This document shows positions 12,587 through 20,998 of a stretch of 64,000 nt of DNA, in pieces; position 1 is the first letter of the stretch, and each line of letters starts with the position of its first letter. The translations under genes and the position numbers were made by a program. The notes under the pieces were generated by a model. That model was not told the origin of the DNA and did no database searches. It was given only the letters and a program-made list of their open reading frames with translations. Source of the DNA: Brevundimonas intermedia (GTDB taxonomy: Bacteria > Pseudomonadota > Alphaproteobacteria > Caulobacterales > Caulobacteraceae); assembly GCF_004614235.1 (NCBI RefSeq), contig NZ_SPVH01000007.1, positions 1 to 64,000 of the forward strand. The letters run 5' to 3'.

Positions 12587-13009
12587 TCAGCCCTTCGTCG
12601 GACCGCCGATGGACCAGGTGTGGCCGAAGGGGTCGCGCAGGACGCCGTAGCGATCGCCCCAGAACTGGTCGGCCATGTCCATGACCGGCTCTGCGCCGCC
12701 GACGGTCATGGCGCGGGTCCACCAGGCGTCAGGATCGAGGACCTGAAGGTGAAGGGTGACGCCGGCGGGACGCACGTCCTGGCCGCCTGCGTATTCCGGG
12801 AACTCGTCGTTCAGCATGACGCTGGCGCCGTTGATCTTCAGATGGGCGTGCATCAGGCGTTCGCCGTCGTCGGCCAGCTTGCGGTCCAGCACCTCGGCCC
12901 CGAAGGCGATGATGTAGAAGTCCACCGCCGCCGAGGCGCCGCGCGACGGGATCGTCAGATGGGGCGTCAGGCCCGCAGTCGGACCCTGCTTCGGATCGGC
13001 GGCGGTCAT
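12587..13009 (-). CDS. VOC (glyoxalase/PhnB-like) family protein
   Basis: This 140-residue protein has the paired beta-alpha-beta-beta-beta repeats of the vicinal oxygen chelate fold. PhnB-type landmarks are TPHLTIPSRGASAAVDFY near the start, a central LMHAHLKINGASVMLNDEF, and a final FWGDRYGVLRDPFGHTWSIG. Such proteins bind a metal or small ligand; the true substrate of this subgroup is usually unknown. The start at 13009 (MTAADPKQG) is chosen because the frame upstream lacks family sequence and crosses the divergent rarA promoter. Confidence 0.82.
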   Translation of the reverse strand: MTAADPKQGPTAGLTPHLTIPSRGASAAVDFYIIAFGAEVLDRKLADDGERLMHAHLKINGASVMLNDEFPEYAGGQDVRPAGVTLHLQVLDPDAWWTRAMTVGGAEPVMDMADQFWGDRYGVLRDPFGHTWSIGGPTKG

Positions 13010-13084
13010 GAAGGCGGTCTCCTTGGCGGGCCGCCATACTAGCGCGTGAAAAGCGCTCGGCGAATGACTACATAGGTCGCAAGC

Positions 13085-14413
13085 ATGACCGATTTGTTCG
13101 AAGCCTCCGGCATTCTGCCCCCCGATGCGCCCCTGGCTGACCGCCTGCGCCCGCGCACGCTGGACGAGGTGGTGGGGCAGGATCATCTACTGGGGCCGGG
13201 TGGGCCGATCCGGCGCATGATCGAGGCTGGACGGCTGGGCTCGATGATCCTGTGGGGGCCGCCCGGCACCGGCAAGACCACCATCGCCCGGCTGCTGGCC
13301 CAGGCGGCGGGCTATGAATATCAGGCGATCAGCGCCGTCTTCTCGGGCGTGGCCGATCTGAAGAAGGCGTTCGAGGCGGCGCGGATGCGGCGGGCGGCGG
13401 GGCAGAGCACCCTGCTGTTCGTCGACGAGATCCACCGCTTCAACCGCGCCCAGCAGGACGGCTTTCTGCCCTTCGTCGAGTCGGGGGTGGTCACCCTGGT
13501 CGGGGCCACGACCGAGAACCCCAGTTTCGAGCTGAACGGGGCGCTGCTGTCGCGGTCGCAGGTCTATGTGCTGAAGCGGCTGGACGACGCGGCGCTGGAT
13601 CAACTGTTGAGCCGGGCCGAGGCGCATATGGACAAGGCCCTGCCGCTGTCGCCCGAGGCGCGGCAGGCGATGCTGGCTCTGGCGGATGGCGACGGGCGTT
13701 ATCTGCTGACGATGTCGGAGGTGCTGTTCGACCTGCCCGAAGGCGAAATGCTGGACGTGCAGGGTCTGGCCGGGGTGCTGCAGCGGCGCGCGCCGGCTTA
13801 CGACAAGTCGAGAGAAGAACACTACAACCTCATATCCGCCCTGCATAAATCGGTGCGCGGGTCGGATCCGGATGCGGCGCTGTATTGGCTGGCGCGGATG
13901 CTGAACGGGGGCGAGGATCCGCTGTATCTGGCGCGGCGGATCGTGCGAATGGCGGTCGAGGACATCGGCGAGGCGGACCCGCTGTCGATCCTGGTCGCCA
14001 ATGCGGCCAAGGATACGTACGACTTCCTGGGCAGCCCCGAGGGCGAACTGGCCCTGGCGCAGGCGGTGGTCCACCTGGCGACCGCGCCCAAGTCTGTAGG
14101 GGTGTACGAAGCGTTCAAGGCGGCCAAGAAGGCGGCCTATGAGACTGGCTCGCTGATGCCGCCCGCCCATATCCGCAACGCCCCGACCAAGCTGATGAAG
14201 TCGCTCGGCTACGGCAAGGGCTACCAGTATGATCCGGATACGCCCGAAGGCTTTTCCGGCGCGAACTTCTTCCCCGACGAGATGGAGCGCCGCACCTTCT
14301 ACAAGCCCAAGGGCGAGGGGCATGAGGAGAAGGTCAAGGCGCGGTTGGACCGCTGGGCCGAGATGCGGGCGCGGATGGCGGTGGACGGCGCTGTGGACGC
14401 GGCGGGCGACTGA
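13085..14413 (+). CDS. rarA: Replication-associated recombination ATPase RarA
   Basis: This 442-residue AAA+ protein of the clamp-loader group has Walker A GPPGTGKT at residues 58-65 and Walker B LLFVDEIHRFNR (D114, E115). A sensor-1 segment VTLVGATTENPSFELN and the C-terminal tetramerisation region YLARRIVRMAVEDIG follow. RarA (MgsA) acts at stalled replication forks with RecA and SSB. The ATG at 13085 directly precedes the recognisable N terminus. The next gene begins 16 bp after its stop. Confidence 0.95.
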   Translation: MTDLFEASGILPPDAPLADRLRPRTLDEVVGQDHLLGPGGPIRRMIEAGRLGSMILWGPPGTGKTTIARLLAQAAGYEYQAISAVFSGVADLKKAFEAARMRRAAGQSTLLFVDEIHRFNRAQQDGFLPFVESGVVTLVGATTENPSFELNGALLSRSQVYVLKRLDDAALDQLLSRAEAHMDKALPLSPEARQAMLALADGDGRYLLTMSEVLFDLPEGEMLDVQGLAGVLQRRAPAYDKSREEHYNLISALHKSVRGSDPDAALYWLARMLNGGEDPLYLARRIVRMAVEDIGEADPLSILVANAAKDTYDFLGSPEGELALAQAVVHLATAPKSVGVYEAFKAAKKAAYETGSLMPPAHIRNAPTKLMKSLGYGKGYQYDPDTPEGFSGANFFPDEMERRTFYKPKGEGHEEKVKARLDRWAEMRARMAVDGAVDAAGD

Positions 14414-14429
14414 CCTCTAGAAGCCCCCG

Positions 14430-15155
14430 ATGACAACCCGCCAACCCGTCGTCCTGTCCGAGGATGAGATCGCCGCCGTCCGTTCGTGGGTGATCCACGA
14501 GGATGCCCATGTGATCGCCTTTTCCAAGCCGCCGGGCCTATCCAGCCAGGGCGGGCGGATCCAGGCCCATACGCTGGACGACCTGCTGTGGGCTTTTGCG
14601 CGGTCGAACGGCAAGCGGCCGGAGTTGGTGCATCGGCTGGATCGCGACACCTCGGGCGTGATCCTGGCGGCCAAGACCAAGCCGGCGGCGAGTTTCCTGG
14701 GCAAGGCGCTGCAGATGCGGCGGTTCAGAAAACAGTATCTGGCCCTGCTGTCGGCCGCGCCCGAACCGGCGTCTGCGACCATCGACGCGCCGCTGCGCCG
14801 CGAGGAGATCGGGCGCGAAAGCTATATGCGCGTCGTCGCCTTCGATGCGCCGGGCGCGCAGGGCTCGCAGAGCAAATACCGGACCCTGGCCTCGGGACCG
14901 GAGGGAGCGGTGGTCGAGCTGGAGCCGCTGACCGGGCGGATGCACCAGCTGCGGGTGCATATGGCGCACATCGGTCGGCCGTTGATCGGGGACGTGCGTT
15001 ACGGCGGCGCCCTGACCACGCCGGTCGGGCCGGCTCCGCGCCTGATGCTGCACGCCGCTAGGCTGAGCTTTCCCCATCCCGAAGGCGGCACGACGACGGT
15101 GGAGACGCCGCCGCCCGAGGACTTCGCCAGACTGCGTGCGGCTCTGGGCCTGTAG
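14430..15155 (+). CDS. RluA-family pseudouridine synthase, no S4 domain
   Basis: This 241-residue protein has the catalytic motif HRLDRDTSGV at residues 68-77, with D71 as the nucleophile. ALYALLSA-like strands and GRMHQLRVHMAHIGRPLIGD near the C terminus are typical of RluA enzymes. The N-terminal S4 domain is lacking, so it resembles RluA/TruC-like short forms. The RNA target (tRNA or rRNA) cannot be told. It follows rarA by 16 bp and is probably co-transcribed with it. Confidence 0.88.
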   Translation: MTTRQPVVLSEDEIAAVRSWVIHEDAHVIAFSKPPGLSSQGGRIQAHTLDDLLWAFARSNGKRPELVHRLDRDTSGVILAAKTKPAASFLGKALQMRRFRKQYLALLSAAPEPASATIDAPLRREEIGRESYMRVVAFDAPGAQGSQSKYRTLASGPEGAVVELEPLTGRMHQLRVHMAHIGRPLIGDVRYGGALTTPVGPAPRLMLHAARLSFPHPEGGTTTVETPPPEDFARLRAALGL

Positions 15156-15217
15156 GTCGCCCGTCTCCTTAGGGAACGTCGTGTCGGTTTTGGCGCTATG
15201 TGGTTGAAAGGATACCT

Positions 15218-15709
15218 ATGATGAAGCGTCTCGCCATCGCCTTGACCGGCCTTTCCGCCCTCGCGCTGACCGCCTGCGCCAGCCTGGCCCCCTACGGCGC
15301 CCAGCAGGGACCGAACGGGCAGGGGTATTCCGAGCAGCGGATCGAATCCAACCGCTATCGCGTCAGCTATAACGGCGTCGGAGCGGCCGGGCGTGTCGCC
15401 GACTGGGCCTTGCTGCGCGCCGCCGATCTGACCACTGAGCAGGGCTACGACTGGTTCGAGGTGACCCAGAGCTGGACCGATGGGCGACCGGGTGGTGCGG
15501 GCGGCGTTCGCCCCAGCGTGTCCATCGGCGGCGGCAGCAGCCGCTACGGCGGCTATTCCGCGTCCGGCGTCGGGGTGGGCGTGGGTCTGAACTTCAGCGG
15601 TCCGCAGCCGACCTCGACCACGCTGGAGGTCGTTCTGGGTCGGGGCCAGAAGCCGGATCGCCCCAACGCCTATGATGGGCGCTCGGTCCAGGGTTCCATC
15701 CCGCGCTGA
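15218..15709 (+). CDS. Lipoprotein resembling the CC0125/CC1285 family
   Basis: This 163-residue protein has a lipoprotein signal with lipobox LTACAS (cysteine near residue 19). A family-like core YRVSYNGVGAAGRVADWALL then AADLTTEQGYDWFEV follows, and later glycine/serine-rich stretches. The core is what I recall for the CC0125/CC1285 lipoproteins of Caulobacter; function is unknown. GAAAGGA precedes the double ATG at 15218. The fluoride channel gene follows 40 bp later. Confidence 0.7.
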   Translation: MMKRLAIALTGLSALALTACASLAPYGAQQGPNGQGYSEQRIESNRYRVSYNGVGAAGRVADWALLRAADLTTEQGYDWFEVTQSWTDGRPGGAGGVRPSVSIGGGSSRYGGYSASGVGVGVGLNFSGPQPTSTTLEVVLGRGQKPDRPNAYDGRSVQGSIPR

Positions 15710-15749
15710 CCATCGCTTTCGGCGCGTGCGGCGTATAGAAGGCCGCACG

Positions 15750-16145
15750 ATGACACGTTTTCTTCTCGTTGCGGCGGGCGGAGCCATCGGCTCCATGGCT
15801 CGCTATGGGCTGGGGCTCGCCGTGGGCCGGTTGGCGCCCAACATCGGCTGGCCGCTGGGCACGTTCGCGGCCAATGTTCTGGGCGGCCTGTTGATGGGTC
15901 TGCTGGTCGGTTGGCTGGCGTTCCGGAGCGGGGCGCAGCAGGAGGCCGTCAGGCTGTTCGCCGCCGTCGGCGTGCTGGGCGGGTTCACGACCTTTTCGTC
16001 CTATTCGCTGGAGGCGGCGCAGATGATCGAGCGCCGCGAAATCGGCCTGGCCGCCGCCTATGTGGTCGGCTCGGTCGTCCTGGCGATCGTCGCCCTGTTC
16101 GTCGGCCTGATGATCGCCCGCCGCGCCCTTGGAGCTCCGCTTTGA
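15750..16145 (+). CDS. crcB: Fluoride channel CrcB/FluC
   Basis: This 131-residue protein has four membrane segments. Family motifs are GGAIGSMARYGLG at the N terminus, GTFAANVLGGLLMG in segment 2, and GFLGGFTTFSSYS-like VGVLGGFTTFSSYSLE in segment 3. It forms a dual-topology dimer that exports fluoride. I saw no fluoride riboswitch in the 40 bp upstream. Its stop TGA overlaps the TTG start of the next gene (TTTGA at 16141-16145), so expression is linked to rluC. Confidence 0.92.
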   Translation: MTRFLLVAAGGAIGSMARYGLGLAVGRLAPNIGWPLGTFAANVLGGLLMGLLVGWLAFRSGAQQEAVRLFAAVGVLGGFTTFSSYSLEAAQMIERREIGLAAAYVVGSVVLAIVALFVGLMIARRALGAPL

Positions 16146-17200
16146 CCGACTATTCTCCAGCGGACGAGCCGCATGACGCTGAAAAAGACGCCCCCAAGGA
16201 CGCCCCGAAACGCGAAGTTCTGACGATCTACGTCGCGGAGGACGAGGACGGCATCCGCCTGGACCGCTGGTTCCGCCGCCGCTGGCCGCACCTGTCCAAT
16301 ATCCAGGTGCAGAAGATGGCCCGCAGCGGCCAGATCCGCGTGGACGGCGCCCGCATCAAGCCCGAAGGCCGCCTGACCGCCGGGGCCGCCGTGCGCGTGC
16401 CGCCGATTCCGGACGACACCTCGCGCCAAGCCGGGGACATGCACACTTTGTCCGAGCAGGACATCCGGTTCGTCAAGTCGCTGGTCCTGTACGAAGACGA
16501 CATGGTCATTGCGATTAACAAGCCGCACGGCCTAGCGGTCCAGGGCGGAACGAAAACCAGCCGTCACGTCGACCGTCTGCTGTCGGCCTGGGGCGAGGGG
16601 GTCAATCGTCCGCGCCTGGTTCACCGTCTGGACCGCGATACCTCAGGCGTCCTGCTGCTGGGCAAGGGGCCGGAGTCGGCCAAGCGGTTGGCCGGGGCCT
16701 TTGCCCGACGTCAGGCCAAGAAGACCTACTGGGCTATCGTGATCGGCAATCCGAAACCCTATTCGGGCCAGATCGACATGCCGCTGAAGAAGACCGGCAT
16801 CAACGACTTCGAGATGATGCGCCCGGCCGAGCGCAAGGACCCCAAGGCCGAACCGGCCGAGACGGCGTTCAGCACCGTCAGCCGCGCCTCGCACCGGGCG
16901 TCCTGGATGGCGTTGCGGCCCTTCACCGGGCGGACGCACCAGCTGCGCGCCCATATGGCCGGGATCGGTCACCCGATCCTGGGCGACCCCAAATACGGGG
17001 ACGAGAAATCCAAGGAACTATCCGGGCCGCTGAAGCTGCAACTGCATGCGCGCAGTATTGAACTGGATCACCCGCGCGGCGGCGTGCTGAAGGTCACGGC
17101 GCCGCTGAGCCCCGAAATGAAGGCCGGCTTTGCCCACTTCGGCTTCTCGGAGGACGAGGCGGAGGACGATCCCTTCCTGGGCGTGAAGCGAATCCGGTGA
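16142..17200 (+). CDS. rluC: Ribosomal large-subunit pseudouridine synthase, RluC-like
   Basis: This 352-residue protein has an S4 RNA-binding domain (about residues 38-100, LDRWFRRRWPHLSNIQVQKM). The RluA-type catalytic domain has HRLDRDTSGVLLLGKGPES at 161 onward (D164 catalytic) and GRTHQLRAHMAGIGHPILGD. The start is a TTG at 16142 that overlaps the crcB stop; no ATG or GTG fits before the S4 domain. RluC modifies several 23S rRNA uridines in E. coli; the exact sites here are inferred. The next gene overlaps it as GTGA. Confidence 0.88.
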   Translation: MTDYSPADEPHDAEKDAPKDAPKREVLTIYVAEDEDGIRLDRWFRRRWPHLSNIQVQKMARSGQIRVDGARIKPEGRLTAGAAVRVPPIPDDTSRQAGDMHTLSEQDIRFVKSLVLYEDDMVIAINKPHGLAVQGGTKTSRHVDRLLSAWGEGVNRPRLVHRLDRDTSGVLLLGKGPESAKRLAGAFARRQAKKTYWAIVIGNPKPYSGQIDMPLKKTGINDFEMMRPAERKDPKAEPAETAFSTVSRASHRASWMALRPFTGRTHQLRAHMAGIGHPILGDPKYGDEKSKELSGPLKLQLHARSIELDHPRGGVLKVTAPLSPEMKAGFAHFGFSEDEAEDDPFLGVKRIR

Positions 17201-18681
17201 CGGCGGTCGGGCAGGCACAGGTCGAGCATGCAAAGGCCTTGGTCGCCGCTGGGCGGCTGAATGAGGCGTTGGACGTGCTGACGCCGGTGGTCGCAAATGC
17301 GAACGCGCCGTGGCAGGCGCTGTCGGTTCAGGCCGACTTGCTGAAACGTGCGGGGCGTCTGGCGGAAAGCGCGGCTGCCTCCCAGCGACTGGTCGCGGTT
17401 CGGCCGCACAGCGTGCCTGCGCGGCACAATCTGGCCTCGACCCTTGGCGATCTGGGCCGGGCGGCCGAGGCGGAGGTCGCCTGTCGCGGGGCGATGACTG
17501 TCGGCGGGGACGCGCCGGAGACCTGGCTGGTTCTGGCGCGCGCGTTGCAGGCGCAGAGCCGGTTCGATGAGGCCGAGGACGCCTATCGTCAGGCGCTGTC
17601 GCGACGACCCGGCTATGGCGACGCGCTGAGGGATCTGAGCCAGTTGATCTGGATGCGCGACGCCGATCTTGAGGCAGCCTGCGCGCCGCTGGACGCCGCC
17701 ATCGTCGCATCGCCCGCCGCGCCCATGCCGCGTCAGATCAAGGCGCGGCTGCTGGAATACGCCGGGGAGGCTGAGCGGGCGTATCGCACGCTGGTCGCCG
17801 GGCCATTGGATGGGCCGGGAGAGCTGGCGGCGGCGCAGGCGTGCCTGATGCTGGATGCGCGACGCGCCCTGGATCATGCGAACCGCGCCGCGGCTCTGGC
17901 CGGCGGCGAGGTCGCGGCGATCATGGTGACCCAGGCGGAGTGTTTACTGGCTTTGGGCGAGGCCGAGGCGGCGCTGGTTCCGATCGAGGCGCTGCGGGCG
18001 CGAGAGCCGTTGAACCAGCATGTGCTGGCCTTCCAGGCGACCGCCTGGCGGATGCTGGGCGATGATCGCTATGGCCGGATGTACGACTACGACGCCTTCG
18101 TGCGTCCCTATCGGCTGGAGACGCCGCAGGGGTGGGCGTCGCTGGACGCCTATCTGGTCGATCTGGCCAAGGCGCTGCATCAGCTGCACACGCTGAAGAC
18201 CCATCCGGTGGGTCAGTCGCTGCGCGGGGGATCGCAGACCGCCGCTGCGCTGTCCGAAAGCGACGATCCGGCCATCCAAGCCTTCTTCCAGGTCATCGAC
18301 CGGCCGATCCGCGACTACATGGCGGCGGTCGGTCAGGGCGACGATCCGTTGAGGGCGCGCAACACCGGCGAGTATCGCATCCAGGGCAGCTGGTCGGTGC
18401 GGTTGCGGCCGAACGGGTTTCACGCCGACCATATTCATTCGAACGGCTGGCTGTCGTCGGCCTGCCATATCGAACTGCCGCCAGAGGTTGCGGGCGAGGT
18501 GCGCGAGGGCTGGTTGCGGTTCGGTGCGCCGCCCGGCTTGCCGAACCTTGCAGCCGAACACCATGTGCAGCCCCAGCCGGGGACGCTGGTGCTGTTTCCT
18601 TCCTATATGTGGCACGGCACCCAGCCGTTCGGGGGCGAGGCGTCACGTCTGACGCTGGCGTTCGACGTCGTGCCGGCCTGA
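17197..18681 (+). CDS. TPR-repeat protein with C-terminal 2-oxoglutarate/Fe(II) oxygenase domain
   Basis: This protein has 494 residues. Residues 1-290 are helical tandem repeats of TPR type (for example TWLVLARALQAQSRFDEAED). Residues about 370-494 form a 2OG-Fe(II) dioxygenase with iron ligands H409 and D411 in FHADHIHSNGW, distal H473 in MWHGTQPF, and R484 to hold 2-oxoglutarate. TPR plus oxygenase suggests hydroxylation of a protein partner. Its GTG start overlaps the rluC stop, so a link to ribosome or translation factors is possible but only inferred from position. Confidence 0.85.
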   Translation: MTAVGQAQVEHAKALVAAGRLNEALDVLTPVVANANAPWQALSVQADLLKRAGRLAESAAASQRLVAVRPHSVPARHNLASTLGDLGRAAEAEVACRGAMTVGGDAPETWLVLARALQAQSRFDEAEDAYRQALSRRPGYGDALRDLSQLIWMRDADLEAACAPLDAAIVASPAAPMPRQIKARLLEYAGEAERAYRTLVAGPLDGPGELAAAQACLMLDARRALDHANRAAALAGGEVAAIMVTQAECLLALGEAEAALVPIEALRAREPLNQHVLAFQATAWRMLGDDRYGRMYDYDAFVRPYRLETPQGWASLDAYLVDLAKALHQLHTLKTHPVGQSLRGGSQTAAALSESDDPAIQAFFQVIDRPIRDYMAAVGQGDDPLRARNTGEYRIQGSWSVRLRPNGFHADHIHSNGWLSSACHIELPPEVAGEVREGWLRFGAPPGLPNLAAEHHVQPQPGTLVLFPSYMWHGTQPFGGEASRLTLAFDVVPA

Positions 18682-18697
18682 TTTCAACGGACCTTTG

Positions 18698-19450
18698 ATG
18701 ACCGACAAGCCCGCCCCGCATCGCCCGCGTTTCGTCGAACAGTCGCCGGATCGGATCTCGCGCTTCTGGAAGGAGGCGGTTGTCGGTCCGCATGCCGACG
18801 GCGGCTGGGCCGTGCTGCTGGACGGGCGCACGCCCAAGACGCCGGACAAGGCGGCGCTGGTGCTGCCGACGCAGGCGGCAGCCCAGCTGGTCGCCGACGA
18901 ATGGGCGGCGCAGGGCAAGTATCTGGATCCCTCGACCATGCCGGCGACGCGGCTGGCCTCGACCGCCATCGACCGGATCGGTCAGGCGCGCGAGCCGGTG
19001 GCGGACGAGATCGCCGCCTATGCCGGGTCGGACGTGGTCTGCTACCTGGCCGAACATCCCACGCCGCTGGTCGAACGCCAGGTGCGGGAATGGGGGCCGT
19101 GGCGTGACTGGGCCGCGCGCGAGATGGGCGTGGTGCTGGAGCCTGTGGCAGGCATCGTGCATCGGCCGCAGTCGCCGGACGCCATCGCTCGGGTCAAGGC
19201 TCACGCTCTGTCGCTGGATGACTTCCGCCTGACGGGGCTGGCGACCGCCGTGCCGTTGCTGGGGTCGGCGGTGCTTGCGCTGGCGGTGGAGCAGGGCGTG
19301 CTGGACGGCGGCGCGGCGTTCGATCTGTCGCGGATCGACGAGCTGTTCCAGGAAGAACAATGGGGCGTGGACGCCGAGGCCGCCGAACGCACCGACGCGC
19401 GCCGCGCCGAGGCGCAACTGCTGGATCAATGGTTCAGAGCCCTCGATTAG
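18698..19450 (+). CDS. ATP12-family F1-ATPase assembly chaperone
   Basis: This 250-residue protein has the ATP12 landmarks: RFWKEAVVG near residue 18, WAVLLDGRTPKTP, LVADEWAAQGKYLDP and MPATRLASTAIDRI. ATP12 proteins hold the F1 alpha subunit during assembly in mitochondria and Alphaproteobacteria. The ATG at 18698 is used; a TTG just before it is also in frame. It lies 16 bp after the oxygenase gene, completing a tight four-gene run from crcB. Confidence 0.9.
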   Translation: MTDKPAPHRPRFVEQSPDRISRFWKEAVVGPHADGGWAVLLDGRTPKTPDKAALVLPTQAAAQLVADEWAAQGKYLDPSTMPATRLASTAIDRIGQAREPVADEIAAYAGSDVVCYLAEHPTPLVERQVREWGPWRDWAAREMGVVLEPVAGIVHRPQSPDAIARVKAHALSLDDFRLTGLATAVPLLGSAVLALAVEQGVLDGGAAFDLSRIDELFQEEQWGVDAEAAERTDARRAEAQLLDQWFRALD

Positions 19451-19459
19451 GGGCTGAAC

Positions 19460-20227
19460 TCAGGATGCGGAGTGGGCGATCAGCATCGCGCGCTCTTCGT
19501 TCGTCAGGTGACGCCAGCGGCCCTCGGGCAGATCGCCCAGCTCCAGCGGGCCGATGCGGGTGCGATACAGGTCCACGACCTCCAGCCCGACCAGGTCGCA
19601 CATGCGACGGATTTGACGGTATTTGCCTTCGTCCAGAATGAACCGCAGGCGTTGTGGCCCGATCTGAGTGACGCGGGCGGGCTTCAGCGGCTTGTCGTTC
19701 AACACCAGGCCGTGGCGCAGGCGGCTGAGCTTGCCCTCGGTGATCAGGCCGTCGACAACGACCAGATATTCCTTGTCCAGTTCTGACGCCGGACCGATCA
19801 CCGCCTTGGCGACGACGCCGTCGGACGACAGCAGCAACAGGCCGCGTGAATCCTCGTCCAGTCGGCCGATGGGAGGCAGGGAGGCGTCACGGGCGGGAAT
19901 CTCGCCCTCGCCGATGCGGTTGGGTTTGTTAAGCAGGCGAACGGCGGGAATCTTGCCGGGATCGGGCTGGCCCGAGACGTAACCGACCGGTTTGTGCAGC
20001 ACCAGGGTCATGCCCGACGCCAGGGCCGCCTGGGCGGTGTCGTTCAGGGTCAGGGTCTCGCCGGGCTGAATTTTGCGGCCCGCATCGCTGATGGTCTCGC
20101 CGTCGATGGACACCAGGCCGTTGGCGATCAGGGTATCGGCCTCGCGCCGGGAACAGACGCCGGTCTGGCCCAGCCATTTGTTCACGCGAACGGGTTCGTC
20201 GCCGTCATAGGTGCGGGTGAAGGCCAT
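19460..20227 (-). CDS. RsuA/RluB-family pseudouridine synthase
   Basis: This 255-residue protein has an S4 domain at the N terminus (VRVNKWLGQTGVCSRREAD). The RsuA-type catalytic site GRLDEDSRGLLLLSSDG has the nucleophilic Asp, followed by YRQIRRMCDLVGLEVVDLYR. The family acts on 16S (RsuA) or 23S (RluB, RluE, RluF) rRNA; this sequence does not settle which. It converges on the ATP12 gene with 9 bp between the stops. Confidence 0.88.
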   Translation of the reverse strand: MAFTRTYDGDEPVRVNKWLGQTGVCSRREADTLIANGLVSIDGETISDAGRKIQPGETLTLNDTAQAALASGMTLVLHKPVGYVSGQPDPGKIPAVRLLNKPNRIGEGEIPARDASLPPIGRLDEDSRGLLLLSSDGVVAKAVIGPASELDKEYLVVVDGLITEGKLSRLRHGLVLNDKPLKPARVTQIGPQRLRFILDEGKYRQIRRMCDLVGLEVVDLYRTRIGPLELGDLPEGRWRHLTNEERAMLIAHSAS

Positions 20228-20506
20228 GCGATTCCGTCGTCCAGTCGATGTCGCTGTCTAGAGCCGGGCGAGGTCGCGAGCAAGCCGGACACGGTTTTCA
20301 GGATCAGGAAGGCCAGCCTGTTCCAATTGGCAGGTTGATCCTGACGCGATCGCCACTATATCTGACCGCATTCCACAAATGATCCAGAGTGCGGGACGAC
20401 AGGCGTCGGACCCGTCGATTTTCTTTTTTCTGATCATTGGCGTGGGCGGTTCGACAGCGTGGCTCGTCGGATCTGGATCAATATTGAAACATTTCAAGGA
20501 GACGTC

Positions 20507-20998
20507 TTGTTCGCTCAAAACAAATCTTCCGCAGGCCCCCGTCGCACCGGTTACAACCGTCCTGTTCCCACCCGTCTGCGCATGGGGCTGGTGATGCGGC
20601 GTGACATGGAGTTCGGCGAGCTGGGCGACGTGGAGGGCGCGTTGAGAGCCGAAGGCGTGGGCCTGGCCCCGATCTCGACGGGCGACGCCAGCCTGATCAC
20701 CGGCGGCGTGACGGTGCTGGCCACCGCGACGGCCAAGGACATCGTCGAAGGGCGGCTGAAGGGTTTGGTCGTGCCGGGCGGTTCGACGGACGAGGCGTCG
20801 CTGGCGGCGGTCAAGTCGCTGCTGGACCTGGCCCGCGCCAACGCTCTGACGGTCATCGCTTTCGCCGACGGCGTGGCCTTGGCGGCCGAGAGCTTCGGCG
20901 TGTCGGCCGAGGCCGACGGCGCGGTGTTCAAGGACGGCGCTGTGACCTTGCTGAGCGACAACGGCGCACTGTCCAAGATCGTCGGCGCGATCACCTGA
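20507..20998 (+). CDS. DJ-1/PfpI-like protein
   Basis: This protein has about 163 residues. The C-terminal two thirds look like a DJ-1/PfpI (class I glutamine amidotransferase-like) fold: a strand-turn LKGLVVPGGS where the acidic loop would be, then ANALTVIAFADGVALAAESF at the nucleophile elbow. In that elbow the usual cysteine is replaced by alanine/aspartate, so activity may be lost. The TTG at 20507 has a strong AAGGAGA 5 nt upstream; I prefer it to an earlier start that lacks such a site. The preceding 280 bp hold no gene I can support. Confidence 0.6.
   Translation: MFAQNKSSAGPRRTGYNRPVPTRLRMGLVMRRDMEFGELGDVEGALRAEGVGLAPISTGDASLITGGVTVLATATAKDIVEGRLKGLVVPGGSTDEASLAAVKSLLDLARANALTVIAFADGVALAAESFGVSAEADGAVFKDGAVTLLSDNGALSKIVGAIT

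Noticed and set aside
15710-15749. Fluoride riboswitch before crcB
   Set aside because: Only 40 bp are available and I could not find the conserved pseudoknot elements.
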